DNA of 64,000 bases from Pseudoduganella umbonata (GCF_014192225.1 NZ_JACHXS010000002.1:372001-436000); one strand, 5' to 3'. Counted from the first letter of the stretch, positions 43,872 through 54,183 are shown. The notes: generated by a model not told the origin, from the sequence alone. Numbers and translations are program-made.

Positions 43872-45062
43872 TCAGTCGACCGGCCGTGGATCGACCGGGT
43901 TGCCCTGGGCGTCGAAGCGCGCGGCGACAGCCACGTCCTCGATGCCCAGCGTGGCCAGCGCATCGCGCACGTCGTCCACTTCCACCGCCAGGTCGCTGCC
44001 CAGTGCCAGCGGGCGCTCGCCCGTGCCGAGCACGGCGTCGCCGCCCACCAGCTGCACACGCAGCACCATGTCGCCCTGTACGTCGGCCGGGCCGACGATG
44101 GCCCGCACCGGGCCGGCATGCCCGTCGAGCGCCGCGCCCAGCGTGGCCATCAGCGCCAGCATCGCCTGTTCCGCCAGCCCCTGTTCGCGGGCGCCGAAGA
44201 ACAGGTCCTGGTACAGGAAATTCAGCTGCAACGGGCGGCCGGCCGGCGCGAACAGGCGCTGTACCAGCGGCGCGGCCTCTTCCGTCCAGCGGCGGAAGCG
44301 TTCCGTCCGCGCGTCGAACCATGCCGCGGCCTTTTCCTCGTCTTCCGGCACCGCGTAAAAGGGATCGTCGGCGCGCTTTTGCGAAAAGCCGACCAGGAAG
44401 CGCAGTTCCACAGCCGCATCGTCCGCGCCGAACTGGCTATCGGTCCAGCCGGTGATGCTGCGTTCCAGGGCCGGCGCCTCGGCCACTTTCTTGTTGCCCA
44501 GCACAACGGACGCTTCGCGCGCCATCGCATGCAGCTGGCTGTAGGTAATGCGGCTGGCTTCCGCGGCATCGTAGGCGTGGCGCACCAGCACCAGTTTCGC
44601 GTGCGGGCTCTCCAGGCCGGCGCGCTTCATGCTGTCGAGCAGCGCGTCGTAGGCCGCATCGTCCTGGAAGCCTTCCGCTTCCACCAGGCCGCCGGTGCTG
44701 CCGACGAAGACGGGAATGGCAAAGACATCGATTTCCAGTGCCGGCGCATTCTCCCGGCGGATCTGCAGGGACGCCGCGGCTTCCTCGACGGCGGCGCGCA
44801 GCAGGCGCCAGGCACCGATATCCTCGTGGCTGGCCTGCTCGATGGCGCCATACAGCAGGTCGTCGTGATTGCCGTTCAGGTAGCGCCGCAGCAGGCGGTT
44901 GAACTCCGCTTCCTTCTGGCGCAGCGCATCGCCGAGCGTGTCGCTGTCTTCCTGTTCGGCCAGTTCGAGCGCGAGCGCGCACAGCGCGGCGACCTGCACT
45001 TCCTCTTTTTCTTCTGCGGGGAGGGCGGACTTGCGGGGAACGGGCTTTTTATTCTTGGGCAT
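43872..45062 (-). CDS. DUF2863 family protein
   Basis: A 396-residue cytosolic protein with no signal peptide or membrane segment. It begins MPKNKKPVPRKS and has an acidic middle and a C-terminal ALGSDLAVEVDDVRDAL segment. It matches the DUF2863 family, which is largely confined to Burkholderiales and has no established role. The ATG at 45062 is preceded by a GGGAAACCC stretch. Longer in-frame starts are unlikely because they would cross into the HDOD gene. Confidence 0.8.
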   Translation of the reverse strand: MPKNKKPVPRKSALPAEEKEEVQVAALCALALELAEQEDSDTLGDALRQKEAEFNRLLRRYLNGNHDDLLYGAIEQASHEDIGAWRLLRAAVEEAAASLQIRRENAPALEIDVFAIPVFVGSTGGLVEAEGFQDDAAYDALLDSMKRAGLESPHAKLVLVRHAYDAAEASRITYSQLHAMAREASVVLGNKKVAEAPALERSITGWTDSQFGADDAAVELRFLVGFSQKRADDPFYAVPEDEEKAAAWFDARTERFRRWTEEAAPLVQRLFAPAGRPLQLNFLYQDLFFGAREQGLAEQAMLALMATLGAALDGHAGPVRAIVGPADVQGDMVLRVQLVGGDAVLGTGERPLALGSDLAVEVDDVRDALATLGIEDVAVAARFDAQGNPVDPRPVD

Positions 45063-45093
45063 GGGTTTCCCGATGCCTCCGGAGGGGGCATCG

Positions 45094-45972
45094 TCAATGA
45101 TCGATGTGGAAGGTGTCGTGCAATTCCTCGAGCAGGTCTTCCGCCTCCCCGGCATCCAGGCCCAGGTGGCGGCAGGCCGGTTCACCGCCTTTTTCCCACT
45201 CCAGCGAATCGCGGTTGCCATGGTAGCGCGCAATGCCCCGTTCGGCCAGCACCGACGCGGCCACCAGCGAACGGATCGCGTCGTCGGTGGCGTCGTCGTC
45301 CAGCACCGAATAGTCGTGGTGGTGCAGGATCGCCCATGAAACGTCGGGCGACAGCCCCCAGTTGCGGGCCAGCAGGCAGCCGATGGCGGCATGGTTGGTA
45401 CTGTGGCGCGCATCTTCCACGTCGGTGAAGCGGCGCAGCGTGTCGTGGCCGGCGATCGCCAGCGTGTCGGCGTAATCGGCGAAACGGTCCATCAGCAGCG
45501 GTACGCCGATGTCGCAGAACAGGCCGAACGTGTGGGCGATGTCGGGCGGGGCGATGCGCAGCCGGCGGGCGATGAACACCAGCGACTCGGCGCGCCGCGC
45601 GCTGGTATCCCAGAACTGGTTCAACGCATTGCTGCCGCCATCGATCGCCTGCCGCGCCAGCAGGCCCGTCAGCAATGCGGCGCACTGGTTGATGCCCAGG
45701 AAATTGATCGCCTGCTCGACCGACTTGGCCTTGCGGGCGGCACCGAAGAACGGCGAATTGGCCAGTTTCAGCAGCGCGCCGGACATGCCCACGTCGTTGC
45801 CGATGATGCGCGCGATGCGGCGCGGCGACGGGTCGTCCTCCGCCAGCTCGGCCTGCAGGTCGACCAGCAGGCTCGGGCGCGGCGGAATGCGGATCGAGCG
45901 CAGCAGCGCGTCTTCTACGGTGGATTCCCTGGCATGGGCGGTGGCGGTGGTCATGGTCGTGGGTTGGAACAT
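45094..45972 (-). CDS. HDOD domain protein
   Basis: About 292 residues containing an HDOD domain (about 25-225): RPSLLVDLQAELAEDDPSPRRIARII, LLKLANSPFFG, SVEQAINFLGINQ and the HD-related FGLFCDIGVPLL and TNHAAIGCLLARNW. HDOD proteins are signal-transduction regulators, often lacking phosphodiesterase residues. Three nearby ATGs (45954, 45972, 45984) have no clear ribosome-binding site, so the start is uncertain. It is 31 bp upstream of the DUF2863 gene on the same strand. Confidence 0.82.
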   Translation of the reverse strand: MFQPTTMTTATAHARESTVEDALLRSIRIPPRPSLLVDLQAELAEDDPSPRRIARIIGNDVGMSGALLKLANSPFFGAARKAKSVEQAINFLGINQCAALLTGLLARQAIDGGSNALNQFWDTSARRAESLVFIARRLRIAPPDIAHTFGLFCDIGVPLLMDRFADYADTLAIAGHDTLRRFTDVEDARHSTNHAAIGCLLARNWGLSPDVSWAILHHHDYSVLDDDATDDAIRSLVAASVLAERGIARYHGNRDSLEWEKGGEPACRHLGLDAGEAEDLLEELHDTFHIDH

Positions 45973-46158
45973 CGAACGCGCCATTATCGCTTGTTTCGAT
46001 GCGGCAATATCATTTTGCCCCAATTTTTGTTCTGGACGAGGTATCGATGTTGTCGATCCGCGCCGGTTCGATAGCGAAAAGAACAGATTGCACTTGCCTG
46101 GAAGGCAAGGTCGCCGAGCCCGGCGCTGGCTTTGAAAGCCCGGCGCTACAATCGTCGC

Positions 46159-46743
46159 ATGACCAATTTTCTTGCAGGAATCGACTTCAGCGCACCGTCG
46201 CACGAGGTGGCACGGCTGCTGATCGGGGTGACGGTGCTGGTGGATGGCGTGGGCGGCCGCATCGTCGAAACCGAAGCCTACGACCGGGAAGACCCCGCGT
46301 CGCACACCTATAACGGCCCCACCGAACGCAATGCCGCGATGTTCGGCCCGCCGGCTCACGCCTATGTGTACCGCTCGTACGGCATCCACTGGTGCCTGAA
46401 TTTCGTGTGCCGCGAAGAGGGCCATGGCGCTGGCGTGCTGATCCGCGCGATCGAACCGCTGCACGGGCTCGACATGATGGTGGCGCGCCGCGGCCTCGAC
46501 GATCCGCGGCTGCTGTGCTCGGGCCCGGGGCGGGTCTGCCAGGCGCTGGGCATCACGCGCGAGCACAACGCCAAGCCGCTGGCGCTGCCGCCGTTCCAGC
46601 TGCTGCCGCGCGATGCCGCGGCGATGGACTTGCCGGTGGCGGCCGGCCCCCGCATCGGCATCTCGAAGGGAATGGATACGCCGTGGCGCTTCGGCGTCGC
46701 CCGCTCGCCCTACCTGAGCAAGCCGTTCAGGCAGGCCGGCTGA
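46159..46743 (+). CDS. DNA-3-methyladenine glycosylase (AAG/MPG family)
   Basis: A 194-residue AAG-type glycosylase that excises alkylated purines such as 3-methyladenine and hypoxanthine. Signature blocks include IVETEAYDREDPASH (catalytic Glu), AYVYRSYGIHWCLNFV, GVLIRAIEP and GPGRVCQALGI. The ATG at 46159 gives a family-typical N-terminus. It is divergent from the HDOD gene. Confidence 0.93.
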   Translation: MTNFLAGIDFSAPSHEVARLLIGVTVLVDGVGGRIVETEAYDREDPASHTYNGPTERNAAMFGPPAHAYVYRSYGIHWCLNFVCREEGHGAGVLIRAIEPLHGLDMMVARRGLDDPRLLCSGPGRVCQALGITREHNAKPLALPPFQLLPRDAAAMDLPVAAGPRIGISKGMDTPWRFGVARSPYLSKPFRQAG

Positions 46744-46785
46744 ACGAACCGGCCAGGCGCGCCGGGTGAGCGGTCCCGCTGGCAG

Positions 46786-48456
46786 TCAGCCGCGGCGCTG
46801 CTGGCGCCCGCTGTCGTTGGCGGGTGCCTCGAGGCGCCGCCCGCGCATCGCACTGTCCGGCACCCGGCGCTCGCCGCCGTGGATCGCCGGGCGGGCCGGC
46901 GGCTCGATCGCGGCATCCAGCTCGAACACGTTGACCGCGCGCGACAGGCTCACGGCCTGCTCCTGCAGGCTCTCCGCCGCGGCGGCGGCCTGTTCGACGA
47001 GGGCCGCGTTCTGCTGCGTGACGTCGTCGATCTGCCCCACCGCCTGGTTCACTTCCGAGATGCCTTTCGCCTGTTCCGCGCTGGCCGTGCTGATGCAGCC
47101 GATGATGTGGTTCACCTGCTGCACCGACGAAACGATGTCGCCCATGCTGCGTCCCGCCAGGCTGACCGATTCGGCACCGTCGTCGATCGTGGCGACGGAT
47201 GCGGCGATCAGTTCCTTGATTTCCCTGGCGGCGGCGGCCGAGCGCGCCGCCAGCGTGCGCACTTCGCTGGCCACCACGGCGAAGCCGCGGCCCTGTTCGC
47301 CGGCCCGGGCCGCCTCCACCGCCGCGTTCAACGCCAGGATATTGGTCTGGAACGAGATGCTGTCGATCACGCCGGTGATTTCCACGATCTTGCGCGAGCT
47401 GGCGCGGATCGATTCCATCGTCGTCACGGCTTCGGACACGGCGCTGCCGCCTTTCTCCGCCATCGTGGTGGCGGTCGCCGCCAGCCGGCACGCTTCGCGG
47501 GCATTTTCCGCGTTCTGGTGCACGGCCTTCGTCAGGCTGGCCATCGCACAGGCGGTTTCTTCCAGCGAGCCGGCCTGGCGCTCGGTGCGGCTGGACAGGT
47601 CCAGGTTGCCCACCGCGATCTCATGCGAGGCAGTATCGATCGACTGCACCGCGCCGCGGATCGTGCGCAGCGTCTGGTTCAGGTTGGCGATGCTCTGGTC
47701 CAGCACGCGGGCTGTTTCCGCGATCTCGTCGCGGCCGTCATTCGGCCGGGCCGACGTCAGCCGGCCCGCCGCCAGGCTGCGCACCACGTCGGCGATCGAG
47801 CGGATATCGCGCAGCAGCGCTGCCCGCACCAGCATCGATACCAGCAATGACAGCGCTACCGACAGCACGCACAGGGCCGCCATCGCGATGCCCAGCTGGC
47901 GGAACTCGGCCTTGGCATCGGCATGCGCCGCCGCCGACAGCGCCTGTTCCCGTGCCGCCAGCCGCTGCAGGTCGCCTTCGAGCAGCACGAACTGGCGCTC
48001 CGCCTTCTGCATCGCATTGGTGGCGATCGACTGGTCCATCTGCGCCATCTCGATGGTTTCCAGCACGCTCTTGCGGTAGGCGATCAGTGCGTGGGTGGAC
48101 GCCTCGACCAGCTTGCGCTCTTCCTGGTCCGACACGCGCGCCAGTTGTACCAGTTGCTGTTCGATGCCGCGGTGGCGGGAATCGATGCGGCCCGTCAGTT
48201 CTTCCAGCCGGGTCTTCGTGAAGCTGCCGTTGACCCAGGCCAGCAGCTGGTAGATGTTGGCGTGGGCGAACCTGGCTTCGCCGGCGATGTCGGCCGTGGC
48301 TTTCAGCCGCGGCGCATGGACCTGCACCAGCTTTTCCAGCGACGCGTTCTGGCGCACCATGCCGACCCAGGCGCAGGCCGTGATGGCCACCAGCAGGATC
48401 AGCACGACGCCAGGCGCCAGCAACAGTTTGGGACCGATTCGTAATTTGTTCAGCAT
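46786..48456 (-). CDS. Methyl-accepting chemotaxis protein
   Basis: A 556-residue MCP. The N-terminal membrane helix ([21 protein letters not shown]) is followed by a helical periplasmic sensor, a second membrane helix and HAMP near 190-270. The cytoplasmic signalling hairpin carries the conserved tip [31 protein letters not shown] (quoted here only as the family's recognisable SFQTN...[10 protein letters not shown] block). GGGAG lies before the ATG at 48456. It is downstream of a secreted Cache protein gene in the same orientation, a possible ligand-binding partner. Confidence 0.93.
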   Translation of the reverse strand: MLNKLRIGPKLLLAPGVVLILLVAITACAWVGMVRQNASLEKLVQVHAPRLKATADIAGEARFAHANIYQLLAWVNGSFTKTRLEELTGRIDSRHRGIEQQLVQLARVSDQEERKLVEASTHALIAYRKSVLETIEMAQMDQSIATNAMQKAERQFVLLEGDLQRLAAREQALSAAAHADAKAEFRQLGIAMAALCVLSVALSLLVSMLVRAALLRDIRSIADVVRSLAAGRLTSARPNDGRDEIAETARVLDQSIANLNQTLRTIRGAVQSIDTASHEIAVGNLDLSSRTERQAGSLEETACAMASLTKAVHQNAENAREACRLAATATTMAEKGGSAVSEAVTTMESIRASSRKIVEITGVIDSISFQTNILALNAAVEAARAGEQGRGFAVVASEVRTLAARSAAAAREIKELIAASVATIDDGAESVSLAGRSMGDIVSSVQQVNHIIGCISTASAEQAKGISEVNQAVGQIDDVTQQNAALVEQAAAAAESLQEQAVSLSRAVNVFELDAAIEPPARPAIHGGERRVPDSAMRGRRLEAPANDSGRQQRRG

Positions 48457-48574
48457 GACTACTCCCGCCAGGGACGATGATGGATGAGTGAATTGTCGAG
48501 CGACGCGCTTGCGACGATGGGATGTGCTTGCTTCGTATGCTTGGTGTGCTTGCTGGTCTGCTTTTTCCGACGAT

Positions 48575-49033
48575 TTATTTCTTGTAGATGCCGGCCTCCA
48601 GCACGACATCGCCGACACGCAGGATGTACGTGGTCTTCGGCTCGATCTTGCCGCTGACCGGATTCTTGTACATATAGTCGACCCAGCCTTTGCCCTGCTT
48701 TGCGGCCAGTTCGATGATCTCGCGGCGATACACCTTGCCGCTGGCGTCCGGCACGTCGGTCAGGTTCTTGCCCACGATCGACGGATTGACCGGATGGGCG
48801 ATCACGATGCCGGTGTGGATGTCGCGCATGTCCACGTACAGCTCGCCCTGCACGAAGTCCGGATCCTTGGCGGACAGTTTCTTCATCAGCGCTTCCTTGC
48901 CGTTTGCCTTGATGAACGCGGCGCCCCGTTCGGCCATGGCAATCGCATCCTTCTCGGTCGGCTGGGCAAACAGGGCGGTGCTGACACTGGCAATTGCAAG
49001 GCAGGCCATGCTGCGGATCAGTACTTGTTTCAT
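48575..49033 (-). CDS. Secreted single Cache-domain protein
   Basis: A 152-residue protein with a Sec signal peptide ([15 protein letters not shown], cleaved near AQP). Its sCache_2-like domain has [17 protein letters not shown] helix content, [22 protein letters not shown] and [22 protein letters not shown]. There is no transducer domain, so it is a free periplasmic binding protein. It is 118 bp upstream of the MCP gene, so one could bind a ligand and dock to the other. The ATG at 49033 has GGGAG upstream. Confidence 0.85.
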   Translation of the reverse strand: MKQVLIRSMACLAIASVSTALFAQPTEKDAIAMAERGAAFIKANGKEALMKKLSAKDPDFVQGELYVDMRDIHTGIVIAHPVNPSIVGKNLTDVPDASGKVYRREIIELAAKQGKGWVDYMYKNPVSGKIEPKTTYILRVGDVVLEAGIYKK

Positions 49034-49214
49034 CGGAAGCTCCCGTGCTTGGTTAAGGTCAAGCCATTGTGCGCCGGTGCTGCCGGGCGGAAATTGCGCT
49101 AGCGCAAGGTGTAAAGAAGAACGACGGAAAATTTCCTTATGGATATTGATGCTCGGCAACACGACCGGCTGGCGAGTGCCTACGATGAGGATTCTTTTTC
49201 AGGAGAAAACCAAC

Positions 49215-50609
49215 ATGACCGCCGACTTCGCCCCGCAAAAATTCAAGCCGTACACCCGCCAGAGCATTCGCCAGGCCCGCCAGTGGCAATGGCTGCCACC
49301 GGACCAGCAGGAAGCCGTGCAGGTGCTGTCGCACGTGCTGCCGTTCCGCACCAACGAATACGTGATGGAGAACCTGATCGACTGGAACAACGTGCCGGAC
49401 GATCCCATCTACCGCCTGGTGTTCCCGCACCGCGACATGCTGCCGGTGGACGAATATCGCCAGCTGCGCGACCTGGTGATGGTGAAGCAGGACGACGCGG
49501 CGATCGCCGCGATGGTGCACAGGATCCGCATGCGAATGAACCCGCATCCGGCCGGCCAGATGACGCACAACGTGCCGCGCGTGAACGACCATGTGCTGAA
49601 GGGCCTGCAGCACAAGTACAAGGAAACGGTGCTGTTCTTCCCCAGCGCCGGCCAGACCTGCCACGCCTATTGCACGTTCTGCTTCCGCTGGCCGCAGTTC
49701 GTCGGCATGGACGACATGAAGTTCGATGCCCGGGAGACCACGGAACTGGTTTCCTACCTGAAGAATCATCCGGAAGTGACGGACGTGCTGTTCACCGGCG
49801 GCGACCCGATGATCATGAATACCCGTTCGCTGGCCGAATTCATCGAGCCGCTGCTGGAGCCGGAGCTGGCGCATATCCAGAACATACGCATCGGCACCAA
49901 GTCCGTGGCGTACTGGCCACAGCGCTTCGTGACCGACAAGGATGCCGACGACCTGCTGCGCCTGTTCGAGAAGGTGGTCGCCAGCGGCAAGAACCTGGCG
50001 ATCATGGGCCACTACAACCACGCGGTGGAACTGCGCCAGGACATCGCGCAGAAGGCCGTCAAGCGCATCGTCGGCACCGGCGCCACGCTGCGCATGCAGG
50101 GCCCGCTGATCCGGCACATCAACGAAGATCCGCACAGCTGGGCCGAACTGTGGAGCACCGGCGTGCGCCTGGGCGCGATCCCGTACTACATGTTCGTCGA
50201 ACGCGACACCGGCCCCAGCGAATACTTCCAGCTGCCGCTGGCGCGCGCCCACGAGATCTTCCAGCAGGCCTACCAGATGGTGTCGGGCCTGGCGCGCACG
50301 GTGCGCGGTCCGTCGATGAGCGCCTTCCCAGGCAAGGTCGCGATCGATGGCGTGGTCACGATCAACGGCGAGAAGCTGTTCGCGCTGCAGTTCCTGCAGG
50401 CGCGCAACCCGGACTGGGTGCGCAAGCCGTTCTTCGCGAAATACGACGAGAACGCGACCTGGCTCGATCACCTGAAGCCCGCCTTCGGCAAGGAGAAATT
50501 CTTCTTCGAGACCGACGACACGGCGCCGGCGCTGCACGTGCCGCCGCAGCGCAAGGTGATCCCGATCAGCAGCGCCCGCTCGTGCGCGTCGCAGGGCAAC
50601 GCCGCCTGA
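49215..50609 (+). CDS. KamA-family radical SAM protein (lysine 2,3-aminomutase-like)
   Basis: A 464-residue radical SAM enzyme. The 4Fe-4S cluster motif is CHAYCTFC (Cys149, 153, 156), with TGGDPM for SAM binding and the KamA-type TVRGPSMSAFPGK near the C-terminus. KamA enzymes use PLP and move an amino group between carbons of an amino acid. The exact amino acid is not certain; the set of side-chain contacts cannot be judged here. AGGAG precedes the ATG. An MFS gene starts 2 bp after the stop, so the product may be exported or its substrate imported. Confidence 0.88.
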   Translation: MTADFAPQKFKPYTRQSIRQARQWQWLPPDQQEAVQVLSHVLPFRTNEYVMENLIDWNNVPDDPIYRLVFPHRDMLPVDEYRQLRDLVMVKQDDAAIAAMVHRIRMRMNPHPAGQMTHNVPRVNDHVLKGLQHKYKETVLFFPSAGQTCHAYCTFCFRWPQFVGMDDMKFDARETTELVSYLKNHPEVTDVLFTGGDPMIMNTRSLAEFIEPLLEPELAHIQNIRIGTKSVAYWPQRFVTDKDADDLLRLFEKVVASGKNLAIMGHYNHAVELRQDIAQKAVKRIVGTGATLRMQGPLIRHINEDPHSWAELWSTGVRLGAIPYYMFVERDTGPSEYFQLPLARAHEIFQQAYQMVSGLARTVRGPSMSAFPGKVAIDGVVTINGEKLFALQFLQARNPDWVRKPFFAKYDENATWLDHLKPAFGKEKFFFETDDTAPALHVPPQRKVIPISSARSCASQGNAA

Positions 50610-50611
50610 GC

Positions 50612-51913
50612 ATGGATGCATCGGCACCGGCTTCGGCATCGGCATCCGCACCGGCGCCGGCATCGCTGTCCGGTCCGGCCGTGCTGTGCCTCGTGCTGCT
50701 GCCGTACGCGCTGGGGCATTACCTGTCATGCCTGCTGCGCACGGTGAACGCGGTGCTGGCGCCGCAACTGGTGGGCGCGGCGGCGCTCACGCCGGGCGAC
50801 CTGGGACTGCTCACCAGTGCCTACTTCCTGGCGTTCGCGCTGGCCCAGCTGCCGGTCGGCGTGGCGCTGGACCGCTTCGGCCCGCGCGTGGTGCAGGTGC
50901 CGATGCTGCTGCTGGCGGCCGCCGGCACGTTCGCCTTCGCGTTCGGCACCGGCTTCATGTCCCTGCTCGTTGCGCGCACGGTGATGGGCCTCGGCCTGGC
51001 CGGCTGCTTCATGGCGGCCGTGAAGGCGATCGCCACGTGGATCCCGCCGGCCAGGATGCCGTCGGTGCAGGGCTACCTGATTGCCGCGGGCGGCCTGGGC
51101 GCGGCGTCGTCCACGCTGCCGGTGGGCCTGTTCCTGCAGCATGCCGACTGGCGCACGCTGTTCGTCCTGCTGGCGCTGTGCTGCGTCGCGCTGGCCATGC
51201 TGATCCTGCTGGTGGCGCCGGCGCAGGCGGCCGCGCCGAAGCAGCCTTTCGGCGTGGCGGTCCTCGCCGAGGTGTTCCGGCATCCGGCGTTCCGCGAAAC
51301 CGCCTCGCTGGTGCTGGTGCCGCACACGGTGTTCTTCGGCATCCAGGGCCTGTGGATCGGGCGCTGGCTGACGGATGTGGGGCACTACTCGGAAGGAGAC
51401 GTGGCGTGGCTGCTGTCGATCGGCATGGGCGCCGTGATCGCCGGCGCGCTCGCCGTCGGCATGGTGACCGAATGGGCTGGCCGGCGCGGCGCCGAACCCC
51501 TCACGGTGGCCGGCGTGGGCGTGGCGCTGTTCGTCGCCGTGCAGTGCGGCTTCGTACTGGGCTGGCAGCCGGCCCATTTTCATTATTCCGGCATGCTGTC
51601 CGTGCTGTTCGCGCTGGCGGGCACGATCACCGGCATCGAATACGCGATCGTGGCGCGCGCGATGCCGCCGGCGCTCACGGGGCGCGCGGCCACATGCCTG
51701 AACCTGTTGATTTTCCTGGGCGCGTTCGTCGTGCAGGCGGGCTTCGGCATGATCGTCGGCCTGTGGCAGCCGGACGCCGCGCAGCATTATCCGGCCGCCG
51801 CTTACCAGGTTGCGTTCGGCGCGCTGGTGCTGCTGCAGCTGCCCGGCATCGTGCGCTTCTTCCGGCGACGGCGCAGGCCGCTTCTCGCGAACCCTGTAGA
51901 ATCTCCGCTTTGA
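50612..51913 (+). CDS. MFS transporter
   Basis: A 433-residue major facilitator with twelve hydrophobic segments. A loop-2/3 signature (GVALDRFGPRVVQVP) lies near residue 80, and a low-complexity Ala/Pro/Ser N-terminus (ASAPASASASAPAPAS) precedes the first helix. It follows the KamA gene by 2 bp and is probably co-translated. The substrate may be the aminomutase product or a related amino acid, which is speculative. Confidence 0.9.
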   Translation: MDASAPASASASAPAPASLSGPAVLCLVLLPYALGHYLSCLLRTVNAVLAPQLVGAAALTPGDLGLLTSAYFLAFALAQLPVGVALDRFGPRVVQVPMLLLAAAGTFAFAFGTGFMSLLVARTVMGLGLAGCFMAAVKAIATWIPPARMPSVQGYLIAAGGLGAASSTLPVGLFLQHADWRTLFVLLALCCVALAMLILLVAPAQAAAPKQPFGVAVLAEVFRHPAFRETASLVLVPHTVFFGIQGLWIGRWLTDVGHYSEGDVAWLLSIGMGAVIAGALAVGMVTEWAGRRGAEPLTVAGVGVALFVAVQCGFVLGWQPAHFHYSGMLSVLFALAGTITGIEYAIVARAMPPALTGRAATCLNLLIFLGAFVVQAGFGMIVGLWQPDAAQHYPAAAYQVAFGALVLLQLPGIVRFFRRRRRPLLANPVESPL

Positions 51914-51968
51914 CCGGAAGCAGGCTACCTGGCAGGCTTCCGCCGCATCACAAGCAGGAGAAGAAAAG

Positions 51969-52814
51969 ATGAAACTGGTTCGTTATGGCCGCGTCGGTAA
52001 AGAAAAGCCGGGCCTGATCGATGATGAAGGCAGGCTGCGCGACCTGTCGGGCGTGATCGGCGACCTCGCCGGCGCCAACCTGTCGGACAAGGTGTTGAAG
52101 AAGGTCGCCAAGATCCCTCACGACACGCTGCCGCTGGTGCGCGGCAATCCGCGCTTCGGCGTGCCGGTGGGGAAGGTGGGCAAGTTCATCGGCATCGGCC
52201 TCAATTACGCCGACCATGCGGCCGAATCGAACCTGCCGGTGCCCAAGGAACCGATCGTGTTCATGAAGGCGATCACCAGCCTGTCCGGCGCGGACGATCC
52301 GGTGATGCTGCCCAAGGGCTCGAAGAAGACCGACTGGGAAGTGGAGCTGGGTGTCGTCATCGGCACCCGCGCGCGCCATGTCAGCGAAGCCGATGCCGAG
52401 AAATACGTGGCCGGCTACTGCGTGGTGAACGACGTTTCGGAGCGCGAGTTCCAGCTCGAACGGGGCGGCCAGTGGGACAAGGGCAAGGGCTGCGACACGT
52501 TCGGCCCGGTCGGGCCGTGGCTCGTCACGCGCGACGAAGTGTGGGACGTCAACGACCTCGACCTCTACCTGGAATTGAACGGCAAGCGCATGCAGACGGG
52601 GAACACGTCGACGATGATCTTCAAGGTACCGCAGATCGTCGCGTACCTGTCGCAGTTCATGACGCTGGAACCGGGCGACATCATCTGCACCGGCACGCCG
52701 CCCGGCGTCGGCATGGCGCGCAAGCGCTTCCTGAAGAAGGGCGACTTCCTGCGGCTGGGCATCGCCGGGCTGGGCGAGCAGCAGCAGGATGTGATCGGGT
52801 TCCAGCAGTTTTGA
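51969..52814 (+). CDS. Fumarylacetoacetate hydrolase (FAH) family protein
   Basis: A 281-residue FAH-superfamily enzyme with an N-terminal small domain and a metal-binding C-terminal barrel. GIGLNYADHA, the metal-ligand region DWEVELGVVIG, SEREFQ and TGTPPGVGMA are typical of ureidoglycolate-lyase-like or 2-keto-3-deoxy acid hydrolases. AGGAGAAGAAAAG precedes the ATG. The 55-bp gap after the MFS gene may allow co-transcription. The reaction is C-C or C-N hydrolysis of a beta-keto acid, exact substrate unknown. Confidence 0.9.
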   Translation: MKLVRYGRVGKEKPGLIDDEGRLRDLSGVIGDLAGANLSDKVLKKVAKIPHDTLPLVRGNPRFGVPVGKVGKFIGIGLNYADHAAESNLPVPKEPIVFMKAITSLSGADDPVMLPKGSKKTDWEVELGVVIGTRARHVSEADAEKYVAGYCVVNDVSEREFQLERGGQWDKGKGCDTFGPVGPWLVTRDEVWDVNDLDLYLELNGKRMQTGNTSTMIFKVPQIVAYLSQFMTLEPGDIICTGTPPGVGMARKRFLKKGDFLRLGIAGLGEQQQDVIGFQQF

Positions 52815-52845
52815 GGCAAGGGTAGCGGCTGGCCGCCGGACACCG

Positions 52846-54183
52846 TCAAGCCGGGCGGATCGCCGCCAGCGCCCGCCCCAGCGCATCCGACAGCCGGCTG
52901 ACGATCTGCGCCATGTCCGCCTCGGTGGCGATGAACGGCGGCGCCAGCAGGATATGGTCGCCGCGCCTGCCGTCGGCGGTGCCGCCCATCGGGTACACCA
53001 TCAGGCCGCAATCCATCGCCTTTTCCTTCACCGCCGCGAACAGCTTCAGGTCCGGGTCGAACGGGCGCTTGTTCTCGCGGTCCTGCACCAGCTCCATCCC
53101 GACCAGCAAGCCGCGCCCGCGAATGTCGCCGACATGCGGATGGGCGCCGAACGCGTCGCGCAGCATGCGGCGCAGCGTGGTGCCGCGCACCGTGGCCGCG
53201 CCCAGCAGGCAATCGCGCCTGATCACTTTCTGCACCGCCAGCGCGGCGGCCGCCGCCACCGGGTGGGCGTTGTACGTGTGCCCGTGCTGGAAGACGCCGC
53301 TGCCGCCGCGCAGTCGTTCCACCACGTGGTCGCGCGCCAGCACGGCGCCGATCGGCTGGTAGCCGGCCGCCAGGCCCTTGCCCAGCGCGACCAGGTCCGG
53401 CACCACGCCATCCTGCTCGATCGCGTACAGGGTGCCGGTGCGGCCCATGCCGCACATGACTTCGTCGGCGATGAACAGGATGCCGTACTTGTTGCACAGC
53501 GCACGCACGCCCTTGAAGTAGCCGGGCGTCGGCGGCACGGCGCCGAGCGTGGCGCCAACCACCGGCTCGGCGCAGAAGCCGATGATGTTGTGCGGGCCCG
53601 CTTCGAGGATTTTCCGTTCCAGTTCGTCGACCAGGCCGGCGGTGTACTCGTTGACGTCCTGCCCGGCCGGCCGGTCCCGGTACTCGTAGCACGGCGCGAC
53701 GCGCGCCACGTCCATCAGCAGCGGCTCGAACTGCTTGCGCCGCGCCTCGTTGCCGCCCAGCGCCAGCGCACCCAGCGTATTGCCGTGATAGCTTTGCCGG
53801 CGCGAGATGAAGACGCGGCGCTCGTGTTCGCCGTTCTCGACGAAGTACTGGCGCGCCATCTTCAGCGCCGATTCCATGGCTTCGGAACCGCCGGACACCA
53901 GGTACACGTTGTTCAGGTCGCCAGGGGCATCGGTGGCCAGGCGGTGCGCCAGTTCCTCGGCCACGTCGGTGGTGAAGAAGCCCGAGTGGGCATAGGCCGT
54001 CGATTTCATCTGCGCGCCCATCGCGGCCAGCACGTCCGGATGGCTGTGGCCCAGCGACGATACCGCCGCGCCGCCGCTCGCATCCAGATAGGTATTGCCA
54101 TTGCTGTCGCGCAGGTACATGCCGAACGCGCACACGGCGGTGGGAGGGGTATGGCGCAGGTTCCGGTGGATCATTTGGGTCAT
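52846..54183 (-). CDS. Class III PLP-dependent aminotransferase (omega-transaminase-like)
   Basis: A 445-residue aminotransferase with a large PLP domain. The N-terminal YLDASGGAAVSSLGHSHP, the PLP phosphate contacts SGGSEAMESALKMA, FIADEVMCGMGRTG (Asp) and the Schiff-base Lys in DLVALGKGLAAGY are visible. HGHTYNAHPVAAAAAL and the C-terminal substrate loop complete the pattern. Annotated as 'aspartate aminotransferase family', it is in reality a beta-alanine/omega-amino-acid type. The ATG at 54183 is preceded by GAGG. It is convergent with the FAH gene. Confidence 0.92.
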   Translation of the reverse strand: MTQMIHRNLRHTPPTAVCAFGMYLRDSNGNTYLDASGGAAVSSLGHSHPDVLAAMGAQMKSTAYAHSGFFTTDVAEELAHRLATDAPGDLNNVYLVSGGSEAMESALKMARQYFVENGEHERRVFISRRQSYHGNTLGALALGGNEARRKQFEPLLMDVARVAPCYEYRDRPAGQDVNEYTAGLVDELERKILEAGPHNIIGFCAEPVVGATLGAVPPTPGYFKGVRALCNKYGILFIADEVMCGMGRTGTLYAIEQDGVVPDLVALGKGLAAGYQPIGAVLARDHVVERLRGGSGVFQHGHTYNAHPVAAAAALAVQKVIRRDCLLGAATVRGTTLRRMLRDAFGAHPHVGDIRGRGLLVGMELVQDRENKRPFDPDLKLFAAVKEKAMDCGLMVYPMGGTADGRRGDHILLAPPFIATEADMAQIVSRLSDALGRALAAIRPA

